Shown: piece by piece, positions 11,276-22,180 of the stretch
How positions within the stretch are numbered: the first letter of the stretch is position 1
Layout: each line of letters starts with the position of its first letter
NCBI GenBank assembly: GCA_022829145.1
Contig: CM040747.1
Coordinates: 37,650,052-37,714,051, forward strand
Direction: 5' to 3'
DNA: 64,000 nt
Origin: Albula goreensis
Lineage: Eukaryota > Chordata > Actinopteri > Albuliformes > Albulidae
Notes under the pieces: model-generated
Database searches by the model: none
Told to the model about the DNA's origin: nothing
Seen by the model: the letters and a program-made list of their open reading frames with translations, nothing else
Program-made: the position numbers and the translations under genes

Positions 11276-12030
11276 ATCACAACTCGGTCGTAGGTATGAG
11301 GCCGCAGCCCGAGTGCCAAAGATAATCACAGCCATGCTGATATTCAGTATGACAGCAAGACCTTGAGAGTGATATTATAACAGCAAGACCTCCTCCTCCC
11401 CCATCTCCGCATCATCTTCTCCTTCTTTCTTCACTATAGGTACCTAATCCTAACTGTTCTCCCAATTTCTTTCAGCCAAAAAAGGGGGGGAGGCTTTCCC
11501 TCACCTCGAGGATAGAACTATTCCTCCCCCTTAGACTCCAAGCCCAAGTACATTCTCTACAATATCCCTCATCAATAAACTCATTTAATGCTCTATCGTT
11601 GTCTATGAATTTTGTACGACTGAATGCTTTTAACAGTCTGTTTATCAAGTAACAATAATCGGAGACAACAAATTATGTTTTTTGTTGTTTACTCAGCTCC
11701 ACCAATAAAAATAGTTCCTTTAGGATTAAATTTACACATGTTGTCAAGCAACACATAAACAGTTTCTTGACTGCAGGTTAGTTAGCCCATTTTATCTGAT
11801 GATCTGCCACAAAAGTGAACATGTTGATGGCAACAATAGTGACCGGCGGGATAGCAGTATAGGTATACACATACTTATACACATACATAGTTGTTGTTCT
11901 ACCTAACTTTCTTCTCTATTCTATCTTTTAATTCAAAATATTCACAAAAATATATTCTATTCTAATATTCACAGAAAAAGTCAAATGATTGAAAGGAAAA
12001 ACTAAATCTTATAATGATATAAATATTTTT
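11276..12030. other. No gene seen
   Basis: Contains a short direct repeat (ACAGCAAGACC, twice near 11355-11390) and a pyrimidine-rich stretch. I recognise nothing coding. Confidence 0.5.
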
Positions 12031-12034
12031 CTCT

Positions 12035-13115
12035 AAAATATACGTGCCACAATTATTGGCACCCACAGAAATTATTTTGTGTAAAATGCTAACTAAAGTA
12101 TATTCCCATTCATATTTTATGTTTTAAAGTTCACCTGAGGGATAAGGAACACTTAAATGGTCAGCCATGACTTCTGTTTCACTGGGGTATAAATAGGAGG
12201 TGACACACAGGCCAAATTCCCCTAGTCATCCATAAATATGAGGCAGACAAGAGAATAGAGCAATGATGTGCAGTTGTTGTTGAGCTGCACAGATCAGGAA
12301 ATGGCTTTCAGAAAGTAGTTAAACAGTTGAAAATGTCTGTCACAGACTAGTGCCGCGATGAAATTCGCATTACTACAGACGCACAACACAAACACCGCAA
12401 CTCAGTTCGTGTTTTCTGTTTTTGTATTGTGTTTTGTTCTCTTTTTATTCATTGTAAATATATATTTCTGCCCTGCCATTGTTTTTTCACTGACCACCTG
12501 TAAACACATTTCCCCATCTGCACCCCATCCTGGCAATCCTTGTTCTTTGAGTCCTCCACCCTTGGGGCACTCTGTCACAATGCCCATTTCCACTATCAGG
12601 GCAATAATTAAGAAGTTTAAAGTAACTGGAGATGTTGAGAATCGGCCTGGAAGAGGACATATGTCTATATTGACCCCACATACAGTGAAGAGGATGGTTT
12701 GGATGGTCAAAGAATCTCCAAGGATCTCAGTTGGGAATTGCAGACATTAGTTTGGTCTTGGGGTCAGAGAGTCTCCCAAACTACAATCAGACTCCACCTA
12801 CATAAGCAGAGGTTGTTTGGGAGGGTTGCCAGAGAAAAGCCTCTGCTGTCATCAACCAACAAACTCAAACACCTACAGAACATCACTGGAACTTTCAGTG
12901 GGACCATGTTCTATGGTCAGATGACACCAAATAGAGCATTTTGGCAACAAACACCAGAGGTGGGTTTGGAGTAGACAGAAAAATAGGCATGCAGAAAAGT
13001 ACCTCATTCCCATGGTGAAGTATGGTGGTGGATCTGTGGTTTTGTGGGGCTGTTTTTCTTCCAAAGGCCAGAATAACTGGAGATACAAGAGCTTAATTCA
13101 AAACAATATATTCTT
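12035..13115 (+). pseudogene. Tc1-like transposon relic with disrupted transposase
   Basis: The 5' part, from about 12041, includes GCCACAATTATTGGCACCC and a fish Tc1 leader (GAGGTGACACACAGGCC). Transposase fragments follow in different frames: a helix-turn-helix piece with STIRAIIKKFK (about 12590), RVAREKPLLSS with neighbouring TTIRLHLHKQ (about 12780-12860), and VKYGGGSVVLWGCF (about 13014). About 250 bp at 12335-12590 does not fit and looks inserted. The C-terminal end and right inverted repeat are missing, so the copy is dead. Confidence 0.75.
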
Positions 13116-13338
13116 GGAAAGGAAGTCCAAGATCTCAAAGCTAAGAATAAAGTCTTCAAGCAACAACTTTCTGAAGCAAGTGCAGTAAGTAAGAGTATAA
13201 GACCCCAAATTGTGACTGTTACTGAGCAGTATAGCAAGGTGCACTTGAAAATCTGGAAAACAAAGACAGAGAGAAAAACCTTATATTTACAGAAGTGACA
13301 GGGTAAAAAAGGAGAGAAACGCTGGGAAAAGGATGCAG

Positions 13339-16300
13339 CTGATGTTGAAGCCATATTCGTGAAGATTCAGCGCCCTGGTGTTGTGCCTACTAAAATTAAG
13401 AGGCTTGGGAACCCAAGGGATGAAAATTCACCACCCCACCCATTGTTGGTGATAACTATTACAGAGGCAAAGACTGTGTTGGATAATGCCGGAAAGTTGA
13501 AGGACTCCACTAAAGAAGACCGTAAAAAAGTTTACATAATGAAAGGTCTACATCCCGCCATTCATAGGGAATGGAAGAGGCTGTGTGACTATGCAAAAAC
13601 TGAGAGTACAGCTCCTGCATATGTTGGGTACACAATCAGAGTGGATTACAGGAAGCGCGCTGTAACTAAAGATGGGGAGGTGGTCTGTAAGTTTGTGTCA
13701 CCTTTTCAGCTAATGGGTCCAAACATATACGACTTGGGTTCTGGAATGTTAATGGGCTGCATAATAAACTGTAAAATATGAATGTGACATGGTGGCTGAG
13801 GGACAATGACATAGTGGTGCTGACAGAGATTAAAAGAGCTCATGTGAGCCACACCCCTAGACTCATACCTGTGGTAGCCAATAACCAGTACAGTCAGAGA
13901 GGGGGTGTCACTGCTCTGTTTAGCCATGATATTTACAATGATGTCACTGTAATTGGCACATCAGCTCAAGAGCAAATTTGGTTTGGACTGCAGAGCGTTC
14001 CCGGTATAATGATTGGCAGAGCCTTTATACCGCCATCTGATTCCCCTTTTTTCTCTAATGTACGTTTTTCTGAGATCCAGGCCAGAACCCAGAACAACAC
14101 CTTTGGCTATGTGGTAGTTGGTCACATGAACACTAGGTGTGGAGATAAGGTGAATGAGCTGCTTGAAGGTAGCAATAACATGCACTACAAGCCTGTTGAT
14201 GAAACAGTAAACACCAGTGGAAAGAGTATTACTCAGGTTTGCAATAATCTATTGATTGTGAACAACTTGAACACAGCGTTTTTACTCCCTCCCTAGTTCC
14301 CTAAGCTATCACAAGAGAAAAAAAAATGATTTCTGTAGTGGATTACTGTCTAATCTCTGCTTGTTATATTAATTGTGTTAAAAGCTTTGAAGTGAACCAA
14401 AACAATGACATGCCATCCGATCACGCCCCATTGTCTATAGAACTTGTGTTCCCTGAAGAAACGATTAATGCAAAGGCTTTGTCGCAGTGCTCAGGATTTG
14501 TGTATGCATTCTATTATGACTCACTCTGGCAACCCGCGTTGCAGGAAACCAGTGCCTTATAGGCACTGTACACCACAATATAGATGCAGATCAATTTTCT
14601 TTCAACTGAAGTTCACTGGAAGCACCCATCATTAGCTGTGACCAAAACCTGGATGATATGGCTGTGTGGTTTGCAGATTTATTGTATAACTGTGCAGCTC
14701 AGAGCCAACTAGTGAGCTCTTAGACCCCGCAGCCTGCCCCAGAATCAGGAAGCACTTTTACCCCGTTGGCAGCGTATATTGGGGTGCAGTGATGCTAAAA
14801 TGTTGTGGCAGGCCATTGATTGGAAAGGGGAGTTTTCCTCAACTCCTGGAGCTGCCTTCAAAGAACACATGGAGAAGCTGCTGAACCTCCCTGCTGGTGA
14901 GGGAGAAAACCCACTGCATATGGAGGCCTATAATGTGAATATGCCACTGCTAGATGACCCAATCACAACAGCAGAGACTCAACATGTGATCGACCACCAG
15001 GTAAAGTGGGGGAAATGGAGCGGGCCCTGATGGGGTAAGCCCAGGCATGTTCAAATTTCTGCCCGGCGACTGGGTAATATTTTTATGCACGCATATAAAT
15101 CTCATCTTTGTGACTGGCTATCCAATGAGCTGGGCCCCTGCTAGATTGATCATGTTATTCAGGAAAGGTAACGCCCTTGATTGTGATAATTACTGGGGGA
15201 TAAGTGTGATCAACCGTGCAGCAAAGTTGTGTGATTATGTGCTGAACAATAGACTGATGGGGTGGTATGAGCCATTCTGGGAGCAGGCAGGAGCCCAACC
15301 TAAAAGAGGCTGCATTGAACACATTGTGGCACTTCGGCTTATAATGGTCTATTGTATCAGAAAGAAGGTTCAGCTGTACACTGCTGTTATAGACTTCTCC
15401 AAAGCTATAACCGGGTTCCATGAGGAAAACTGTTCACAATTTTAAAACGCTTGGGGTGTGGAGTTACTAAGATTTTGGTTCTGATGTCAATGTACAGTGT
15501 GACAACAAGTATCCTGGGCACAACAACGATAACATCGTCCATCGGGTGAGGTAAGGATCCCCCACATCCTGCTTCCTGTTTGTTGACACGTTGATCAGAA
15601 AGAGTAAACAACAATGTGGAGACGATGGATTCTTGAAATGACTCCATGCTGATTGAGAAACTGAAATACTTGGAGGAATATGATGTGGAATGTAATGAAT
15701 ATTGAATTCTTGGTAATGAAGATAAAACAAAGTTTACGGCCATTTTGAGATCTGATGAAGGCAGGCAGCCTATTCAGCTTGGTTCATTTATGGTGAGGCG
15801 TTGTAACAGTTATACATATCTTGGAGCTATCTTCACTGCTGATTGAAATTCCCAATCCTCACTCTACATGTAAAAGAGAAAACAAAGCATTTAAACAAAT
15901 TAATCATCTTCTTATCAACCAACTATGATGCCCCATTTTGTCTGAAAGGTATTTGAGTCTGCTTTCTCATCAGCTGTCTTGTATGGGTGTGAGACTTGGT
16001 TAAAAGTGCCCTTAAAACCTGTTTAAACTCTCTATATGACTGGAGTGAAATCCCTACTTGGGGTGAGGTCTGCGACACTTAACCTAACCTGCCTCTTGGA
16101 GGCAGGACTTCCTTCAGTTCAGACTTTAGTGAGAGAAAAGCCAGCCAGGTTTTTGACCAAAGTGAAGGAGCGTCATGGCATGCTTGATGACCCCTTATGG
16201 CATGTGCTTGAAGTAACTAGAAAAGTGAACAAAATTATGAACTCATATTTATTTATAAGATAATGGAGAAACAAGATCCTATTGAGAGTGACCATATGGA

Positions 16301-16835
16301 GATGATTAAGAAACTGCAATCTAAAGAGGGAACAAGATACAAGACCTACCAAGCCATCAACCCAGATATATCCGTCCATCCACTTTATACCAGCCATACT
16401 GTGGTATATTGAAGACCACTTGAGAATAAGCTTCACACGGTTCCGGTTGTCCTCTCACTGACTGCGAGTGGAAATGGAAAGGTGGAGCCGTACACCACCT
16501 GAACAACACGTGTGTCGCTGCAAGACTGGCATACAGAATGAAGAACATATCCTGGTGTGCCCTCGCACACAGGATATCCGTGTGAAATATGGGCATGACT
16601 CCACTGAACTGAGCTCACTCTTTGTGGACACTGATAACAGAACTTTAGTGATGTTACATGCTTGCCTTGAGTTATTGGAGCACCAGCAGTATTCTATGGA
16701 CTGAGTGATGGGACTTTGTGTTGCTGGTTTCATTACCTTTTTTAACTTATGGGCTCATTTTATAGATGATTTTTTATTGTTTGGACCCAAATGTTTTATC
16801 ACTTTGTGCCAATAAAATGACTAACTAACTAGCCT
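13339..16835 (+). pseudogene. Decayed LINE (Tx1/L1-like): ORF1, endonuclease, RT remnants
   Basis: Domains appear in order but in shifting frames. 13359-13700 is an ORF1-type domain (GLHPAIHREWKRL, YVGYTIRVDYRKR). From about 13740 an apurinic-type endonuclease starts at WNVNGLHNK and continues with DIVVLTEIK, VVGHMNTRCGD and MPSDHAPLSIEL. From about 14780 a reverse transcriptase region shows WAPARLIMLFRKGN, GCIEHIVALRLI and TAVIDFSKA. A C-terminal Cys/His segment, CRCKTGIQNEEHILVCP, lies at 16515-16570. The tail ends in AATAAAATGACTAACTAACT. Many stops and frameshifts make it inactive. Clade assignment is by recalled resemblance only. Confidence 0.75.
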
Positions 16836-16999
16836 TAATGGTTCATTTATTCATGTAAAAGTGTTTTTAATTCATGACAGTGAGGTCTTCCAATATTCTA
16901 TGACACATGTATCTTTAATTTCAGTCTTCCTCTTTCCTCTCTAAAATAGGGGTGGAGCATCCTCCCTTACCTCTATGGACCAGCCTCCTCTGATATAAA

Positions 17000-17156
17000 T
17001 GTACTTATTTCATAAAAAATTGGTATTTCATATAACCATAATTATTCATCCATGGGGCTTTGAAACTGTTGGATGTACAGACATGAAAATGCTCAAACAC
17101 TGGATTAGGTGTGAGAGCTTCTGTAAGTGATAACTGAACCGCTGGAGCAGAACCCC
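17000..17156 (-). pseudogene. Vestige of a light-chain V 3' flank
   Basis: TTTCATATAACCATAATTAT onward through CATCCATGGGGCTTTGA, ending CTGGAGCAGAACCCC, matches the sequence downstream of V1 (about 20560-20712) and of V4. The match stops abruptly at CAGAACCCC. The conserved E-box segment, recombination signal and V exon that should follow are absent. Confidence 0.7.
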
Positions 17157-17289
17157 ACATATTTCATCATAAAATGATGTAATGTATTCAAAGCCCCTTC
17201 CTCTATAGACATTTACATTTTTATTCATGTGTATTATATTTTTATAAATAGCCCACATGAACACTTTTATTTTAAAACAGCCTTAATAC

Positions 17290-18600
17290 CACATCGATTT
17301 TTTTTTTTTTTTCAAAATTTGCATCATAGAGTAAGACTGTTGTTGGTGCTCTTATAAGCAAACTCTTGCTTGTTCAGCACTGTAAACTCTTAACCGTTAT
17401 TTAAAACATTTTACTCTTTTAAATTTACAACATAGAATTGGACTGAAATCACATCATTCTGTTTCCCAGCAACAGTAGTAAGTTCAAGTGGTTTAGAATT
17501 TTAAGTATTTCAGCCTCTATGATGTCACAATAGGAATGTTCTTAAAATGCAAACAGCTATCAATTAATATGTCATTTGGACTTGTCATTGATTGCAACTA
17601 TATCTTACCAAAATTTACCAGTCACTAAGTATAGTAGAAGACAATATTGTGTTCCACTATTTTCTTGGACAGTTACATCCTTCAGACTTGTAAGTAGATA
17701 CCTAAAGCTTTTCCTCAAATGCAGTGTCTCTTTGTCATTACTTCAAAATTAATTGATCAGTTCTGTAACTGAAGATAACAGATTTTTATATTCAGAAATT
17801 ACAGGAGTTTTAATGTTTTACCTTAATATAGCTTGTTAGCTAGCCAGCTATGTAGGGTAAGTCAAGTAAGGGTGTCATATCATAAATGAGAATGGCCAAT
17901 GTTGGTACAAACTCGTTTTGCCATAAGGTGCTCGTATTTCCATTCCGAATTAATTACACTTCACAAGTAATTGTGATAAAAGTGACATTGTGAAATAAAA
18001 GTTTCACTATGAATTAAAACAGGCTTTGCTCAAAAAAGCTCTTTGTGAAGAAAATGTATGATTATAAAATAAAGATCAAATAATTCATCACTACATCATT
18101 ATGAAGTAAATGTAAACATGATAATGGTACTGTGAAAGTCAGTATGCTGAAATAATACTTTATCATACTGGGGTGAATGTTATTTATTGAATTCTTTCAC
18201 AATTTATCAACTAATTTATTATCTGATTATGTGACTGTTCATTACATAAACATTTTTGTTTATTTAATTTAGACTAAAATGGCATTCCATAACTATGATG
18301 TCACAATGGGAAGGAAGTTCAAATGTAGAACACTGACAACCGATGCAGAATTGAACATAAAAGACGAACATAAATTATTATGAATGACTGTCATTTTCAT
18401 GGTGATCATGCAGAGTATGGTGTCTGGTACAAAGAGAGGGCAGTACAGTCATTTGAGATGGGCCCAGGTGAAGTTTTGATTTCTCCTGTCTTATATTTGT
18501 ATGCCATATCATTTGCACTAAGCTGAAGTTTAAATTTCATGAATATGTAAATCAAATATATTTGTCTATGACAAGAATTTATTTCTCCTTCAATCAATGA
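17290..18600 (+). repeat. Delta repeat copy, internally deleted
   Basis: Non-coding AT-rich block starting near GCATCATAGAGTAAGACTGT. It matches 30720-31690, 37335-38290, 49330-50250 and 58800-59810 in the same orientation, and 10261-11270 in reverse. After about 18400 it jumps to the distal part of the longer copies (GTGTCTGGTACAAAGAGAGG), so the middle section is missing. Confidence 0.75.
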
Positions 18601-19376
18601 ATATTGTTAGAAAACTTCAATGTAGAAGTTGTTGTTGCTGGTCGTGAACGGTGCTCTCACAAGATGCGTGTCTCTGCAGAATGTCCCTTGATCCAGATCC
18701 TACAGCAGCATGGGAGTATTTTCTCCCAGTCAGCATTCAGGAAGTGGAGGCATCAGTCTGTCTTTAAAACAACATTTAAAGTAACATTCACCACTGCAAC
18801 AGAGATGACACTTAGTAACAACAGAGGAATCAGTTACATGGTGGAGGTATCAGTCACAGTAGAGACGTCAGCTATAAACTGCTCCCATGTGCAAAGAAGA
18901 TAAGGTTTGACCAGGCCTCTCTGCTGATAATGGAAACATCCAGCGAGACCGAGTTGATTAGAGGATGGTATCATTGATATGTTTTCTGTCTGAAAATAAT
19001 ATTCTCAGATTTATTGAAGCACACTGTTCTAACTACTATCCATGACAGAGCTGGGTGAAGGGAGTTATATCAGTGTCTGTATTTCATACTCAGTGATTAT
19101 GCACATAGATCAGAGCAGATCAAGATGTTATGAATGAAAATTATAATGTACTGCTTTTATGTACATTTAACTTTAAATATATGGGCATGCTGTTCAAATG
19201 AGTAGACCATGTTAGATTGACAAACTGTTCATTTCTCCAAGAGTTTTAGCAGTCAGAGTAGAAAGACTCTCAGACACTTCTCACCTTACACTGCTAACAT
19301 TTACCTTGAGTCTGATTTATGTAGGTCTAGCTCTGAGTTAGAGCTCTAGTTCACCCAGTCTGCTTGGCTCCACTTA

Positions 19377-19706
19377 ATGAGCAGCCAGCCTCTGACTGTT
19401 CACCTCGTTCTCAGGCTCTTGCTGAGTCTATTGAATTGTCTCCACACAGCAGTTCCTCTGCTTATGCCTCTGCTGGAGGAGATGATGTGGGGACAGAGGC
19501 TGAGAGTCTACCAAGGCTCTGTGCTCACGTGGCTCCTGGCCATCACCATGGAATCAAGGATGCCTCTACCTGCCAGCACACATGAGTCTCTCTCCTCTGT
19601 CTTAGGATGTCCTGATCAGCACCAGCTCCAAATAAATGCATTTGGTTACGCAGTAAGAGAGCGCCCACGCTACAGCGCTCACTATGAAATCATGCATATG
19701 ATGTGA
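19377..19706 (+). other. 109-codon open frame repeated in three alpha blocks
   Basis: Begins MSSQPLTVHLVLRLLLSLLN and ends YSAHYEIMHMM. The same protein is encoded at 34081-34410 and 52622-52951. A second overlapping frame is equally well kept, so conservation may only reflect recent duplication. No family recognised, and no promoter or splice signals identified. Confidence 0.15.
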
Positions 19707-20456
19707 ATAGTTGCAGATTACCATGAGAAAAGGGTATGTGTTATTCCATATGGTTATCTGTTTAAAGACTGTTTGTGCTGACCTCATCAAATGAGGGCCA
19801 TTTGATGCTAAGATTACAACATTCTGTTGTATGATTCAGACAAACCAATATGTATTTAATAATATCAGTCTGGGCCACATACTGATAAATAACTAGTCAG
19901 GACAGCAACGATTTTGTACTGTACTTAGACTTGATGATTTTCCACACCACAAGGGGGAGCCATCCTACTGTGATATAAGAGGGGTTATATGGTCTCTATT
20001 TGAGAAGAAGCACAGAGACACCATAATAATGATTATGAAACACCTCTGTAGAACACACATCAGTCCAATGGAGGGGCCGATAGTGCCTCACTTTCACACT
20101 GTATTCAACACAAGGGACTGAGGTGGCACCCAAGTGACCGTAGTATTGTTGAGGATAATACAGTAACAGCTGTAAGGGTGAGGAAGAGTCAGCTCAGGTG
20201 TGAAGCTGCTGATGGAAACAGCACCGCTGTCTGATCCAGTTCAACACTACAGATCCTGACTAGTTCAGTCTCTCCGACAGATTTAAGCTATGTTTCTAAA
20301 TTATTCCTTAATTCATGTCCATACTTTATGTCATTGAAAATGTAAAAGAAGTTTACTCTTATGGAAACATACCCAAAAAATAAAATTTGATAAGATGGTA
20401 TTAATTGTGATTGGGAGTAATTGTGTTAAGTTCATGTTCAAGCTTTTATTGAGAGT

Positions 20457-20491
20457 GAATGCAGAAAACTGTAATTCAGTTTTCTGCATTC
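20457..20491. repeat. 15-bp perfect inverted repeat in the V1 3' flank
   Basis: GAATGCAGAAAACTG, a 5-base loop, then its exact reverse complement. The paralogous alpha copies (about 35160 and 53665) contain only the left arm followed by CTTCATGCATGTAATCC, so the right arm is new in this copy. Confidence 0.85.
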
Positions 20492-20746
20492 AGCAAAAAA
20501 GTAATCCAGTAACTAGGTTTCTGTACTGTGTTTGACTTGGATAAATTCACTCATTTTTAAAAAAGGAGTTTCATATAACCATAATTATTCATCCACTGGG
20601 CTTTGATACTTTTGGATTTACAGACATGATAATGCTCAAAAATTGTATTACTTGTGAGAGCATTTCAAAGTTATAACTGAACCACTGAAGCTCAGTGTGC
20701 TGGAGCAGAACCCCTCAGTGTCCCGGGTCAGTGCCTCCCCCCTCAG

Positions 20747-20768
20747 CACCTGCAGTAGGTCCCAGCTG
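20747..20768 (-). promoter_or_regulatory. E-box pair downstream of the V1 recombination signal
   Basis: CACCTG (20747-20752; CAGGTG on the coding strand, an E2A-type E-box) and CAGCTG (20763-20768) lie 36-57 bp beyond the nonamer. They sit in a roughly 120-bp segment that is nearly identical after every V gene here. V5 lacks the first E-box through a small deletion. Function is inferred. Confidence 0.4.
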
Positions 20769-20803
20769 CAGCAGTGCAGTCTCTGTGCAGTCTGACTGAG
20801 GGA

Positions 20804-20831
20804 GGTTTTTGTACGGCTCTCTATCACTGTG
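20804..20831 (-). other. V1 recombination signal sequence (12-RSS)
   Basis: Coding-strand heptamer CACAGTG (20825-20831), 12-bp spacer, nonamer ACAAAAACC (20804-20812). Both elements match consensus. A 12-bp spacer at the V 3' end is the kappa arrangement. Confidence 0.95.
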
Positions 20832-21372
20832 TGAACACCCAGCTACTGCTGATGTAGTGTGCACCCTGACAGTAGTAATCTCCTGCATCTTCAGCCTGGA
20901 CTCCACTGATGGTCAGAGTGAAGTCAGTCCCAGATCCACTGCCACTGAATCGATCAGGAATCCCTGAGTAACGTGATGTTGCTCCATAGATCAGGAGTTT
21001 GGGAGCTTCTCCAGATTTCTGCTGGTACCAGGCTAAACGGTCATTGTTGTAAACAGCAGGGCTGGTTCTACAGCTCAGGGTGACAGTGTCTCCAATGAGA
21101 GCAGATTTACCAGCAGGAGTCTGAGTCACAGTCACCTGTCCTGAGCATTCTGAACAGAAGAAAAAAAACATCACACATTCATAACCGTACTTGAATAAGT
21201 ATATTTGTATGCATGTAATAAAAATTATAAAATAATACATTTTGAACAAATATATGGTATATTCACATAATACATATTTGATTGTTTCAAAAATCTCACC
21301 CTGAATGCAGAAAGCGAGTGCCCAAATGAAGATGGTGATAAAAGTCATTGTTGCTGTGGGTTCTGTTGCCAT
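20832..21372 (-). CDS. V1: immunoglobulin light-chain V gene, kappa-type
   Basis: Two exons: leader 21300-21372 (73 bp, ATG at 21372, donor CAGG|GTGAG) and V exon 20832-21149 (318 bp), separated by a 150-bp intron. The leader is hydrophobic ([11 protein letters not shown]). The V domain starts [20 protein letters not shown] and has the framework Cys (TLSCRTS), Trp ([10 protein letters not shown]), the [14 protein letters not shown] strand and DAGDYYC. CDR1 is AVYNNDR and germline CDR3 is [12 protein letters not shown]. The exon ends one base after the last full codon, directly at the recombination heptamer. It would provide the variable half of a B-cell light chain after joining to a J segment. 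All key residues are present, so it looks functional. Confidence 0.93.
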
Positions 21373-21410
21373 GAAGGACAGCTCTCAGTCATCAAGTGTT
21401 AAACACACAG

Positions 21411-21476
21411 GACTATAAACACTCCCAGAGCACTGAAGCATGTGCTGCCAATGCAAAGTGTCTTCTCTATGCAAAT
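21411..21476 (-). promoter_or_regulatory. V1 promoter: octamer and TATA-like box
   Basis: Coding-strand ATTTGCAT (21469-21476), the light-chain V orientation of the Oct/OCA-B octamer, lies upstream of GTTTATAGTC (21411-21420), about 40 bp before the ATG. The same elements at the same 66-bp span precede all eight V genes. Confidence 0.85.
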
Positions 21477-21600
21477 GGTCTTCCTGGGTACAGCAGGCAC
21501 TTGTAGCCCAGCAGTGCTGTGGACTGGAGACTGTGGGCTGTGACAGAGAGAGAGTTCAACAGCAGCACCAGGACAGCAAGGAACAGATTTTTGGGATTAC

Positions 21601-22180
21601 ACTGTCATGTCCAGGGTATATATTGCACATAAAAATGCACTTTAACTTATGCAATTATGTTCTATGATAATTTGCATATGCCAATTCTGAATATTAATTT
21701 GTAAGACAGCAGAACAACATCCAATAGGGGATGTTTTAATCATATGTGTCTCAACCTTTAGAATCTTCTTCTTCATACTTTCACTCTCTTTTTCTATCTT
21801 GGCTTTTTGTCGTGTTACCTCAAACCTTCTGGCTAACATCAGCTTGTACCAGTTTGACATGTGATTAACTCTCCTCTTTGTGAGAAACACAGGTCACTGC
21901 ACTCCACATGAAAACATTTAACCAGTAACATGTGAACTGTGATGAAGATGGACATACAGAACCCAGTGCTCACCAAAGATTATCAGAAGCACCTGGTTTT
22001 ATTACTGACACAGTAGCTTTGAAAGGGATGGGAGCAGAGCAGCTCTGTGTCCTGAGTAAAAGGACTGGATCAGGGGAAAGTCTTGATGAGCTGAGTTAAG
22101 CTGCACTGATATAAACCATTAGCAGTGAGTGAGAGGCACCATTACCTGAGTGTGGAATAAGTGAAGAGTCTTAAGACATC
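21601..22180. other. No gene seen
   Basis: Intergenic sequence upstream of V1. An 82-codon minus-strand frame (21642-21890) looks random. No recognisable element. Confidence 0.45.

Larger units (their letters stand above)
18690..21600 (+). repeat. Alpha block, copy 1 (carries V1)
   Basis: Closely matches 33405-36300 (V4) and 51950-53912 (V lost), starting near AGCATGGGAGTATTTTCTCC. It holds a 109-codon plus-strand frame (19377-19706) that is also open in the other two copies, the V gene's downstream flank and V1 itself. I cannot assign that frame. Confidence 0.8.

Noticed and set aside
18604-18903. 99-codon plus-strand frame considered as an Ig constant-domain or other immune exon
   Set aside because: No paired Cys/Trp spacing of an Ig C domain, no recognisable motif, and its first part is not kept in the other alpha copies.
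20715-20906. 63-codon minus-strand frames beginning [10 protein letters not shown], recurring after most V genes
   Set aside because: They overlap the V exon end in another frame, cross the RSS and run into the conserved flank. They recur because the DNA recurs.
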